From Thiomonas sp. (GTDB taxonomy: Bacteria > Pseudomonadota > Gammaproteobacteria > Burkholderiales > Burkholderiaceae_C), in NCBI GenBank assembly GCA_028706735.1, contig JAQTVS010000102.1, positions 1 to 8,811 of the forward strand: 8,811 bases of DNA. The letters run 5' to 3'. How positions within the stretch are numbered: position 1 is the stretch's first letter; each line of letters starts with the position of its first letter. The notes under the pieces were generated by a model that saw only the letters and a list, made by a program, of their open reading frames with translations, was not told the DNA's origin and did no database searches. The translations under genes were made by a program, and so were the position numbers. Below are positions 1 through 6,125 of the stretch, one piece after another.

Positions 1-449
1 AAGGTCACGCGGGTGCCGGGCTGCGCCGCGGCCGGTTGCACGCTGCCGACCTGTCCGCCACAGGCGCTGATACTGGCGCCTTGGGCATCGGCACGGCGGC
101 TGATGATTTCAATCTCGGCCACAGCCGCCATGGCCGCCAGCGCTTCGCCGCGAAACCCGAGATTGGCGGCGTGATGCAGTTCGGCAAGATCGGCAATCTT
201 GCTGGTGGCGTGCCGCAGCAGCGCTAGCGGCAATTCGTCGGCAGGAATGCCGCAGCCGTCATCTTCCACCTGCACGCTGGCCAGGCCGCCTTGCTCCAGC
301 CGCACGGTAATGGCGCCGGCCCCGGAATCGATGGCGTTGTCGATCAATTCGCGCAATGCCGAGGCGGGACGCTCGATGACCTCGCCAGCGGCAATCTGGC
401 TGATGAGCACGTCCGGCAGCGGACGAATCGGACGTTGGGGTTGCAGCAA
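1..449 (-). CDS. mutL: DNA mismatch repair protein MutL, N-terminal part (cut by window edge)
   Basis: MutL is the GHKL-type ATPase that links mismatch recognition by MutS to downstream strand processing. About 149 N-terminal codons are present. Visible motifs, in order: [13 protein letters not shown] (the MutL signature), motif [13 protein letters not shown] with the catalytic Glu and the Mg-binding Asn, motif [24 protein letters not shown], and GTRVT at the window edge. The frame contains no ATG: it is open up to a TGA at 528-530. I chose TTG at 449 because it leaves about 19 residues before IAAGE, which suits betaproteobacterial MutL (a segment reading [13 protein letters not shown]). A GTG at 410 would leave only five residues before IAAGE and cut into the first strand. 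No clear ribosome binding site precedes either. A TATACT at 512-507 (minus strand) could be a -10 box but has no good -35. The family is certain; the start is not. Confidence 0.93.
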   Translation of the reverse strand, partial: MLQPQRPIRPLPDVLISQIAAGEVIERPASALRELIDNAIDSGAGAITVRLEQGGLASVQVEDDGCGIPADELPLALLRHATSKIADLAELHHAANLGFRGEALAAMAAVAEIEIISRRADAQGASISACGGQVGSVQPAAAQPGTRVT

Positions 450-560
450 GGGAGTGGTGGCGCAGGCGATCGGTGGCGTGGCACAGAGGAGTGGACAACT
501 GCGCTCAGTATACTTTTCAAGCTGTTGTCAGAAGGTGCATCGGCAGGTTTTTGCGGCCTG

Positions 561-576
561 CTCAGTGACTGCTCAG
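561..576. repeat. Short repeated motif in the mutL-dedA intergenic region
   Basis: The 9-mer CTGCTCAGT occurs twice here, at 558-566 and 569-577, an 11-bp period (about one helical turn). The block CTCAGTGACTGCTCAG also matches 13 of 16 positions of CTGAGTGATTCCTCAG at 2114-2129, upstream of lexA. It could be a regulator site or chance. No other clear signal is seen in the 450-681 gap. Confidence 0.3.
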
Positions 577-681
577 TTTCTGGTCGCAGCATGCGCTTGC
601 GGTTGCCTGCCGGCCCATCCTCGGGCAGAGTTTGATCGCTGCCTTTTCTCGCCCTATTTCTCTTTCTCGCAACCCTGCCGC

Positions 682-1326
682 ATGGACCTCCACACGCTCA
701 TCGACCTCATCCTGCACTTCGACGTGCATCTGGCGCAGTTCATCTCGGCCTACGGCCCCTGGGTGTATGGGCTGTTGTTCAGCATCGTATTTGTCGAAAC
801 CGGTCTGGTGATCATGCCATTTCTGCCGGGCGATTCCATGTTGTTTGTCGTTGGCGCCTTTGCCGCGACCGGCGCGCTCAGCCTGCCCGGGGTGATGGCG
901 GCGCTGTGGCTCGGTGCGGTTCTCGGAGACAGCCTGAACTATCAGATCGGCAAGGCGATCGGCCACAAGGTGTTCTCATGGAAGGATTCGCGCTGGTTCA
1001 ACCGCCGCGCCTTCGACAAAGCCCATGCGTTCTACGAAAAATACGGCGGCATCACGATTTTGGCTGCACGCTTCATGCCCTTCATCCGCACGTTCGCCCC
1101 GTTTGTCGCCGGCGTTGCGGAAATGTCTTATGGAAAATTTCTCGCCTACAACATGCTGGGCGCGACCCTGTGGGTGGGGCTGCTGGTGATGGCGGGCTAT
1201 CTGTTCGGCAACATTCCCTGGATCAAACACAATCTGGGCATGATGACCATCGGCATCATCGTGCTGTCTCTGCTGCCCGCGGTGTGGGGCTGGTGGAAGT
1301 CGCGGCAGCAGGCGCCTGTGGCTTGA
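682..1326 (+). CDS. DedA-family inner-membrane protein
   Basis: A 214-residue polytopic inner-membrane protein of the DedA/SNARE-associated family, close in pattern to E. coli YqjA and YghB. Such proteins are linked to membrane homeostasis, proton-motive-force-dependent tolerance and lipid-carrier transport. Diagnostic segments are VETGLVIMPFLPGDSMLF (38-55), AARFMPFIRTFAPFVAG (128-144) and GATLW (160-164). The residues known as essential in YqjA/YghB are all present at matching positions: E39, D51, R130 and R136. Hydrophobic stretches lie at about 24-46, 52-84, 137-178 and 186-205, with a basic tail. The ATG at 682 gives the family's usual length. The frame is open upstream to 199, but that stretch lacks family similarity and crosses the mutL promoter region. 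No strong Shine-Dalgarno is visible. The gene diverges from mutL and converges on lexA. Confidence is high for the family and low for a specific substrate. Confidence 0.93.
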   Translation: MDLHTLIDLILHFDVHLAQFISAYGPWVYGLLFSIVFVETGLVIMPFLPGDSMLFVVGAFAATGALSLPGVMAALWLGAVLGDSLNYQIGKAIGHKVFSWKDSRWFNRRAFDKAHAFYEKYGGITILAARFMPFIRTFAPFVAGVAEMSYGKFLAYNMLGATLWVGLLVMAGYLFGNIPWIKHNLGMMTIGIIVLSLLPAVWGWWKSRQQAPVA

Positions 1327-1351
1327 ACGGTCCGTGGTGCTTTTTGTTGGT

Positions 1352-1367
1352 CCCGACAGGCTCCTAG
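1352..1367 (-). repeat. Solo copy of the repeat-element end, overlapping the lexA stop
   Basis: On the minus strand this reads CTAGGAGCCTGTCGGG, identical to the outer 16 bp of the 170-bp element at 3121-3290. The lexA stop codon TAG (1366-1364) is formed by bases 2-4 of the repeat. No inverted partner is found in the 25 bp between here and the dedA stop, so it is a half-element or remnant. It has the same orientation relative to its gene as the copies at the asparaginase and envZ 3' ends. Confidence 0.75.
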
Positions 1368-2050
1368 CTCAGCGTGCCGCGCAGCAAGCCCACCGCCAAC
1401 CCTTCGATGGCGAAGGATTGATCGGCGGAAACGCGTATGGGTGCGAACTCCGGGTTGGCCGGCAAGAGTTCGATATGGTCGGCCAGGGTGCGCAGCCGCT
1501 TGACGGTGACTTCTTCACCGATGCGCGCCACCACAATCTGCCCGTTTTGCGCCGTGCTGCTGCTTTTTACCGCCAGCAGATCGCCGTCAAGGATGCCGAC
1601 GTCACGCATGCTCATGCCGCGCACCTTGAGCAGATAGTCCGGGCGGACCGAGAACGCCGCTGGGTCGACAGCGAGGGTCTGCTCGATGTGTTCCTGTGCC
1701 AGGATGGGGTGGCCTGCCGCCACGCGGCCGACAAGCGGCAGGCAGAGTTGCTCGGCTCCGGGCAGGGCGAGCTGCAAGCCCAAACCGCCTTGTCCGCGCG
1801 CTGAGTGGCCTGCGCGCTCGCGCTGCGATTCCGCGATGCGGATGCCGCGTGACGCCCCGGGCGTCAGCTCGATCACGCCTTTACGCGCCAGTGCCTGCAG
1901 ATGATCTTCTGCGGCATTGGCGGAGCGAAATCCAAGGCGCGCCGCAATCTCGGCGCGGGTAGGCGGATAACCCAGCTCACGCACGGATGCGGTGATGAGG
2001 TCGAGAATTTCCTGCTGGCGCGGGGTGAGTTTGGAAATGAGTCGGCGCAT
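1364..2050 (-). CDS. lexA: LexA repressor (SOS regulator, self-cleaving)
   Basis: LexA represses SOS genes and is inactivated by RecA-stimulated self-cleavage. The 228-residue product starts [12 protein letters not shown] (8-19), followed by the winged-helix DNA-binding segment ([14 protein letters not shown], 30-43, then GVIEL). The cleavage site is A112-G113 in GRVAAGHP, the catalytic serine is S147 in VRGMSMRD, and the lysine is K184 in VTVKRL. All three sit exactly 28 residues beyond E. coli A84/S119/K156. The extra length is therefore N-terminal to the cleavage site, mainly a Gly/Arg/Gln-rich linker at about 76-100. The ATG at 2050 has a GGAG 9 nt upstream (2063-2060). The 18 codons before it, open to 2104, carry no family similarity. 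A perfect SOS box lies about 100 bp upstream and supports autoregulation. The stop codon lies inside a repeat copy. Confidence 0.97.
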   Translation of the reverse strand: MRRLISKLTPRQQEILDLITASVRELGYPPTRAEIAARLGFRSANAAEDHLQALARKGVIELTPGASRGIRIAESQRERAGHSARGQGGLGLQLALPGAEQLCLPLVGRVAAGHPILAQEHIEQTLAVDPAAFSVRPDYLLKVRGMSMRDVGILDGDLLAVKSSSTAQNGQIVVARIGEEVTVKRLRTLADHIELLPANPEFAPIRVSADQSFAIEGLAVGLLRGTLS

Positions 2051-2113
2051 GAGAGAGGGCTCCGGCAAATGCACAATGAATCCAAGGCAACGAGAACAAC
2101 GCAAGCCCGGACA

Positions 2114-2129
2114 CTGAGTGATTCCTCAG
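2114..2129. repeat. Inverted repeat in the lexA leader
   Basis: CTGAG-TGATTC-CTCAG is a perfect 5-bp inverted repeat with a 6-nt loop, 64-79 nt upstream of the lexA ATG and probably within its leader. It resembles the block at 561-576 (13 of 16). A short stem like this could be chance or a minor operator; no function is claimed. Confidence 0.25.
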
Positions 2130-2148
2130 CTTGGTTATTTGCACAGCA

Positions 2149-2164
2149 CTGTAAATCAAAACAG
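2149..2164. promoter_or_regulatory. SOS box (LexA operator) between lexA and the asparaginase gene
   Basis: CTGTAAATCAAAACAG is a perfect CTGT-N8-ACAG LexA operator with an AT-rich core, the form known from E. coli and betaproteobacteria. It lies 99 bp upstream of the lexA ATG and 23 bp upstream of the asparaginase ATG. Seen from lexA it overlaps TTGATT (2159-2154), a candidate -35, although no good -10 follows. Seen from the asparaginase it overlaps TAAATC (2152-2157), a candidate -10 with TTGGTT 15 bp upstream. LexA bound here could block both directions. Operator identity is well supported by its position next to lexA; the promoter assignments are guesses. Confidence 0.85.
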
Positions 2165-2187
2165 CTTTCTTGCAAAGGTATTTCGAT

Positions 2188-3141
2188 ATGAACAATCCAT
2201 CAGCGGAATCCACGCGGCCGCAGATCGTGGTGCTCGGCACCGGCGGCACGATTGCGGGAACGGCTACCGGCGATCCAAGCCTGCCGGGCTACACCGCCGG
2301 CGTCTTGAGCGTGGACGCCTTGTTGCAGGGCATCCCGGCGTTGTCCCGGCTGGCGCGCATCCACACCGAACAAGTGGCCAATCTCGACAGCAAGGACATG
2401 GACTTCGCCGTCTGGACGCAACTGGCAGAGCGGGTGGCGCACTGGCTGGCTCAGCCGCACATCGCGGCCTGCGTCATTTCACACGGCACAGACACGCTGG
2501 AGGAGACCGCCTATTTTTTGCAGCTCGTGCATCGCACGAACAAGCCGGTGGTGTTGACCGCAGCCATGCGGCCCGCCACCGCCCTGGACGCCGACGGCCC
2601 GCAAAACCTGCTCGACGCGGTTCGGGTTGCGGTGCAGCCGCAATCGCGCGGGCTCGGTGTGGTGTGCGTGTTGCATGGCCGGGTTCACTCTGCGCGTGAT
2701 GTGACCAAGGCCAGCACGCACCGGATGGACGCCTTCACCTCAGGAGAACGCGGCCCGCTGGGAGAGGTCGATGGCGACAGTCTGCGGTTGTGGCGTCAGC
2801 CCGCCGCAGAGCCTGGCGCGCCCTTTGCCATTCCGGCCGCAGAAGCGTGGCCGCGTGTGGAGATTGTGCTCAATCATGCCGGGGCGGACGGCGCCCTGGT
2901 GCGTTGCCTGGTCGCAAATCCGGCGTTGCACCCTGCGCTGCGCGGGCTGGTGATCGCTGGGACAGGCGGAGGCACGGTGCATCAACAACTGCAGGCGGCG
3001 CTGCTATGGGCCGAGCAACAAGGGGTTCGAGTGCAAATCGCGTCGCGTGTCGGCCCGCTGCGTGGCGGGGCGGAGGATGGTCTCAACGCGGTGAAACTGC
3101 GGGTTCGGCTGCTGCTGGAACTAGGAGCCTGTCGGGCTTGA
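2188..3141 (+). CDS. Cytoplasmic L-asparaginase (bacterial AnsA/AnsB-type)
   Basis: This enzyme hydrolyses L-asparagine to L-aspartate and ammonia. The 317-residue protein shows both threonine motifs: VVLGTGGTIAG with nucleophile T21, and ISHGTDTLEETAYFL with T101-D102. It also has the partner lysine K174 in RDVTKAST, plus QVANLDSKDM (substrate-binding Ser68) and VVLTAAMRPA. These correspond to T12, T89-D90, K162 and S58 of E. coli asparaginase II. No signal peptide precedes the first motif, so a cytoplasmic location is inferred. The ATG at 2188 has AAAGG 9 nt upstream (2174-2178); the frame's earlier TTG at 2170 is less likely. The last six residues, LGACRA, and the frame's route to its stop come from the left end of the 170-bp repeat. 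The gene is divergent from lexA with an SOS box in its promoter region. Glutaminase side activity cannot be judged. Confidence 0.93.
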   Translation: MNNPSAESTRPQIVVLGTGGTIAGTATGDPSLPGYTAGVLSVDALLQGIPALSRLARIHTEQVANLDSKDMDFAVWTQLAERVAHWLAQPHIAACVISHGTDTLEETAYFLQLVHRTNKPVVLTAAMRPATALDADGPQNLLDAVRVAVQPQSRGLGVVCVLHGRVHSARDVTKASTHRMDAFTSGERGPLGEVDGDSLRLWRQPAAEPGAPFAIPAAEAWPRVEIVLNHAGADGALVRCLVANPALHPALRGLVIAGTGGGTVHQQLQAALLWAEQQGVRVQIASRVGPLRGGAEDGLNAVKLRVRLLLELGACRA

Positions 3142-3290
3142 GTCGCGTAGAGCGAAAAAAGGGTGTGGGGATGGCCTGTGGTGGCGGATTTGCCTCCCCA
3201 TAGTCGAAGCTATGGGGCAAAAAGCCGCTGCCGCAGGACGCCGCACAGCCTTTTTGCAGCCCGCGATTCTCTAGCCCGACAGGCTCCTAG
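3121..3290. mobile_element. 170-bp palindromic repeat element (MITE- or REP/BIME-like)
   Basis: The element is bounded by a perfect 18-bp inverted repeat, CTAGGAGCCTGTCGGGCT at 3121-3138 and its complement at 3273-3290. The similarity continues inward with gaps for about 46 bp per arm: the left arm has TCGCGTAGAGCGAAAAAAGG, the right arm's complement has TCGCGGGCTGCAAAAAGG. The interior holds two hairpins, CCCCATAG/CTATGGGG (3196-3217) and GCAAAAAG/CTTTTTGC (3217-3257). It codes for no transposase. No target-site duplication is obvious at the outer edges. It fills the space between the convergent asparaginase and envZ genes, overlaps the asparaginase 3' end and stops 5 bp short of the envZ stop. 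A third copy of its end lies at 1352-1367. It may act as a two-way terminator or mRNA stabiliser; whether it moves is unknown. Confidence 0.7.
3196..3217. terminator. Hairpin inside the repeat element, possible terminator
   Basis: CCCCATAG, loop TCGAAG, CTATGGGG: a perfect 8-bp stem with a 6-nt loop, about 55 bp beyond the asparaginase stop and about 80 bp beyond the envZ stop. On the plus strand it is followed by CAAAAAG rather than a T-run. A second stem, GCAAAAAG (3217-3224) with CTTTTTGC (3250-3257), gives a T-tract on each strand. A bidirectional terminator role is an inference from the convergent context. Confidence 0.4.
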
Positions 3291-3295
3291 CCAGC

Positions 3296-4732
3296 TCACA
3301 GTGAATTTTCCGACTTCTGCGGTAGCCAGATGCGAACCCGCAGGCCGCCACCCTCGGCGTGGCCGAGTTCCAGCCGCCCGCCCATTGCGGCGATGGTTTT
3401 CTCCACGATGGACAAGCCCAGTCCCGTTCCCTTGGCGGAGGTGCGCGCGGCATCCCCGCGAAAAAAGGGCCGTGTGAGTTGAGCGAGCTGCTCCTGCGGC
3501 ACGCCAGGGCCATGATCGCGCACGGTGAGTTGCACCGAATCAATGCCCGGCTGCAGGCTGATGTCGAGGTCGGTGTGCACTTCCCCTGGGGTCAGGGCAT
3601 AGCGCTTGGCGTTCTCCACCAGGTTGACCACCACCCGTTGCAGCTCCAGCGTGTTGGCCTGCACGGCGGGCACTTGCGGCGTGCGCAGATGCAGCACCAC
3701 GGTTTCATCTTTCTGATAGCGGTCGCGGACAAAATCGATCAGCGCGTTGAGGTCGACGGTTTCCAGCTTGGGCGTGATGCTGCGCGCGTATTCAAGAAAC
3801 TTGCTGATGATGCGGTCGGCCTGCTCGATATCGTCAACGATGTTCTCGCGCGCCTGCTCGTCCGGCACACTGAGCTCGGCTTCCAGCCGCAGGCGGGCAA
3901 GCGGAGTGCGGATGTCATGCGAGATGCCGGCCAGCATCAGCGCCCGCTCTTCTTCCACCTCCTGCAGACTGCGCGCCATGCGGTTGAAGCCGCGGTTGAC
4001 TTCACGAATCTCCCGCATGCCAGATTGCTCGTCCAGCATCTGTGAATAATTGCCGGCGCCCACGCGGGCCGTCGCCAGGCGCAAATCGCGCAGCGGCTTG
4101 TTGACAAAACTGGCAATCACCGCAGCGCCGATGAGCGCAAGCAGAGTGGCGATGACGCCCCAGCTCGCCCAGGTCTCGCTCAGAGAGGGGTCGATGCGGG
4201 AACGGTCGAGCAGCAGCCAGTAAGGGTCGCCCGCGATCTGGAAGCCGATCCACAGGCCTGGGCGGTCGTTGACCACGTCAGCAAAGTCGAGCTGCTCATT
4301 CAGTCGCGTATCGACGGCGACTTCCAGCCGCTTGGTGAAGTCGGAATGGTTCATCGGCGTCCACTGATCGGCGGAGTTGCGCGGGTAGATGTAGATGCCT
4401 TCCTTTTTCGCCAGATCGTCGAGCAGCGAGACGCGATATTGCGGGTCGGAGTGAATCAGCGCCAGCCGCGTGAGGTCGATCAGGCTGGTGATCTGGCGCG
4501 CGGTCTGCGTCACCTGCGGCCCGAGTTCCAGCAGGCGAAAGCTCTGGAACCAGGTTGCCAGGCTGGCGCTGACCAGCAGCACGATGAGCAGGAAGGTGCG
4601 CCAGTACAGGCGGCCAAACAGGCCACCGATCCAGCGTCTCAGCCGGGCGAGCGCCCCTGCACCCGGTACAGGGGCGGAGGGCGCTGCGCCAGCTTGCGCA
4701 TCAGCCTTCGGAGTTGTCGGGGACGAAGACAT
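3296..4732 (-). CDS. envZ: EnvZ-like osmosensor histidine kinase
   Basis: An inner-membrane sensor kinase that would phosphorylate and dephosphorylate the OmpR encoded just upstream. Order over 478 residues: an Ala/Pro-rich cytoplasmic N-terminus (1-30), TM1 (about 46-64), a periplasmic sensor region (about 65-188), TM2 (about 190-210), HAMP (about 211-263), H-box GISHDIRTPLAR with H272, N-box VVVNLVENAKRYA (N370, N374), G1 DHGPGVP, F-box RPFFRGDAAR, and G2 GTGLGLSIV. The H-, F- and G2-box sequences match EnvZ more closely than other kinases. I chose the ATG at 4732, which overlaps the 3' end of ompR by 32 nt and suggests coupled translation. The same frame is open to 4867, but that part is antisense-free overlap with ompR and lacks family similarity. 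The N-terminus before TM1 is longer than in E. coli EnvZ. The stop lies 5 bp from the repeat element. Confidence 0.88.
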   Translation of the reverse strand: MSSSPTTPKADAQAGAAPSAPVPGAGALARLRRWIGGLFGRLYWRTFLLIVLLVSASLATWFQSFRLLELGPQVTQTARQITSLIDLTRLALIHSDPQYRVSLLDDLAKKEGIYIYPRNSADQWTPMNHSDFTKRLEVAVDTRLNEQLDFADVVNDRPGLWIGFQIAGDPYWLLLDRSRIDPSLSETWASWGVIATLLALIGAAVIASFVNKPLRDLRLATARVGAGNYSQMLDEQSGMREIREVNRGFNRMARSLQEVEEERALMLAGISHDIRTPLARLRLEAELSVPDEQARENIVDDIEQADRIISKFLEYARSITPKLETVDLNALIDFVRDRYQKDETVVLHLRTPQVPAVQANTLELQRVVVNLVENAKRYALTPGEVHTDLDISLQPGIDSVQLTVRDHGPGVPQEQLAQLTRPFFRGDAARTSAKGTGLGLSIVEKTIAAMGGRLELGHAEGGGLRVRIWLPQKSENSL

Positions 4733-5429
4733 AGCCCACGCCCCAGACCGTCTGGATGTAGCGCGGATGCGCCGCGTCGGTCTCGATGATTTTGCGCAGG
4801 CGAGAGATCGCAACATCCAGGCTGCGGTCGAACGCTTCGTAATCGCGGCCCCGGGCGAGCTCGGCAAGCCGGTCGCGCGACAACGGCTGGCGCGGGTGGC
4901 GCACCAGCGCCTTGAGCATGGCGAACTCGCCCGTGGTCAGGCTGATGACTTCGCCATTCTTGCTGAGTTCGCGCCGCGCCAGATCAAGGCTGAACGGGCC
5001 AAATACCACGGTTTCGTCCTCGCGCGACGGCGCGCCGGGCAACTCAGGAGACGGCTGGCGGCGCAGCACGGCGCTGATGCGGGCAAGCAGTTCGCGCGGG
5101 TTGAACGGCTTGGGCAGATAGTCGTCGGCGCCAACTTCCAGCCCGATGATGCGGTCAACATCTTCGCCCTTGGCGGTGAGCATGATGATGGGCGTCTGGT
5201 CCTTGGAGGCGCGCAGCCGCTTGCAAATGGACAGGCCGTCTTCTCCCGGGAGCATGAGATCGAGCACGATCAGGTCGAAGCGTTCCTTCACCATGATGCG
5301 CGACATGGCCTTGGAATCTTCGGCCACAAACACTTCATAGCCCTCTTGCGAGAGATAGCGACGCAGCAGATCGCGGATGCGCGCGTCGTCATCGACAACC
5401 ATCAGCTTTTTCGGTTTTTCGTGGTCCAT
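4701..5429 (-). CDS. ompR: OmpR-like response regulator
   Basis: A 242-residue DNA-binding regulator, partner of the downstream EnvZ-like kinase. Receiver domain 8-122: acidic pocket D13-D14, phospho-acceptor D57 in VLDLMLPGEDG, T85 in IIMLTAKGED, K107 in LPKPFNPREL. Winged-helix effector domain about 140-236: VFGPFSLDLARRELSKNGE, LTTGEFAMLKALVRHP, the recognition-helix region DRSLDVAISRLRKIIE, and the wing ending TVWGVGYVFVPD. These segments are highly EnvZ/OmpR-like (E. coli OmpR acceptor D55). The start at 5429 matches the family; the Shine-Dalgarno is weak. The gene diverges from a small exported protein across about 158 bp, where no clear consensus promoter could be picked out. It is first of a two-gene operon. 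Targets are unknown; in relatives it controls porins and responds to osmolarity or acid. Confidence 0.92.
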   Translation of the reverse strand: MDHEKPKKLMVVDDDARIRDLLRRYLSQEGYEVFVAEDSKAMSRIMVKERFDLIVLDLMLPGEDGLSICKRLRASKDQTPIIMLTAKGEDVDRIIGLEVGADDYLPKPFNPRELLARISAVLRRQPSPELPGAPSREDETVVFGPFSLDLARRELSKNGEVISLTTGEFAMLKALVRHPRQPLSRDRLAELARGRDYEAFDRSLDVAISRLRKIIETDAAHPRYIQTVWGVGYVFVPDNSEG

Positions 5430-5587
5430 AGAAGCGTCTTATCGAAATAAAAACGAGGCAGATTTGACTGCCGTTCTTCCTTGCAGCGGTGTGTCAGCTA
5501 AAGGCTTGTTACAGAGTTTACTGCGAGACTGGGCCGATTCGCGCCAGTCCGCCTTGATAATTTCATTTGCAAACTTTGGATACGCCC

Positions 5588-5929
5588 ATGCTTCGACTGC
5601 GCAACGCTCTCGCTCTGAATACCTGCTGTCTTGTTGCGTGTGCGCTTCCGGCGTCTGCTTCGGCTGCTGTCATGGCCCGGCACCAGGTGCAGCGTCTGCC
5701 TGTTGCGCGGGAAACGGTCCTGCAGCAGAGGCAGGATGGTGTGTTTGCCGCCAACGGTCGCCATGCGACACACTTTCTCAGCCCGGCTGCCTCTGCGCCC
5801 GTGGCGCCGCATGTCATGACCCCGCATGATCGCCAAGTCTTGCGTGAACAGATTCAGGGCGCCTCGCCAGGCAATTTGCCGCAGCCACAGCCCGCATCAA
5901 ACTCCTCGTCAAAGCCGTTTGCCAACTGA
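5588..5929 (+). CDS. Small exported protein of unknown function
   Basis: I do not recognise a named family. The 113-residue protein begins with a typical export signal: basic MLRLR, hydrophobic ALALNTCCLVACAL, then PASASA. Signal peptidase I could cut after about A24-A26. LVAC at 15-18 also fits a lipobox, so a lipoprotein is possible. The mature part is rich in Gln, Pro, Ala and Ser, with two basic patches. It contains MTPHDRQVLREQIQGA (77-92), which recalls the charged (M)TPEER-xLRxQI segment in many small periplasmic betaproteobacterial proteins. The C-terminus (93-113) looks disordered. The ATG at 5588 places the signal at the N-terminus; an earlier in-frame ATG at 5567 is less likely. 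The gene is divergent from ompR/envZ, so control by OmpR is a reasonable guess. Codon use resembles its neighbours, supporting a real gene. Confidence 0.7.
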   Translation: MLRLRNALALNTCCLVACALPASASAAVMARHQVQRLPVARETVLQQRQDGVFAANGRHATHFLSPAASAPVAPHVMTPHDRQVLREQIQGASPGNLPQPQPASNSSSKPFAN

Positions 5930-6034
5930 GGCTCCCCAGAATTCGCCCTCGATGACTGGGGGATGTGCACAGTTCAGCGGATTGAGCAAAAACGGATTTT
6001 CGGCACCGCAAAATGCTGCACGTACATCGCAAAG

Positions 6035-6049
6035 CATTGATTTTCAATG
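6035..6049. promoter_or_regulatory. AT-rich inverted repeat, possible regulator site
   Basis: CATTGA-TTT-TCAATG is a perfect 6-bp inverted repeat with a 3-nt spacer, followed directly by GATAAT (6049-6054). The AATGATAAT core (6046-6054) matches nine consecutive positions of the Fur consensus, but the second half-site is poor (about 10 of 19 overall). It lies about 260 bp from exbB, which is far for a direct operator. A binding site is possible; Fur is only a suggestion based on exbBD commonly being iron-regulated. Confidence 0.3.
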
Positions 6050-6125
6050 ATAATTTGATGCTTAAAAAAGCGTCACATTAAGCGGACGTCTTGATTTTTC
6101 TGGATTTGGCGCTGCCATTCAGCGC

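Noticed and set aside
199..681. Long N-terminal extension of the dedA frame (open from 199)
   Set aside because: The extension runs antisense through the conserved mutL coding region and has no membrane-protein or DedA similarity. The ATG at 682 gives a normal family length and places the key residues at the known positions.
1327..1363. Terminator between the convergent dedA and lexA genes
   Set aside because: There is a T-run at 1341-1345 but no convincing stem before it on either strand; only the solo repeat end is supported.
1334..1804. 156-codon plus-strand frame opposite lexA
   Set aside because: It is the antisense shadow of lexA, whose catalytic residues are intact on the other strand.
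4470..5450. 326-codon plus-strand open frame opposite ompR/envZ
   Set aside because: It is the antisense shadow of clearly conserved ompR and envZ coding in GC-rich DNA, with no recognisable domain.
5933..5963. CCCCAG/CTGGGG stem after the small exported protein gene as a terminator
   Set aside because: The stem is only 6 bp with a 16-nt loop and no T-run follows, so I do not call it a terminator.
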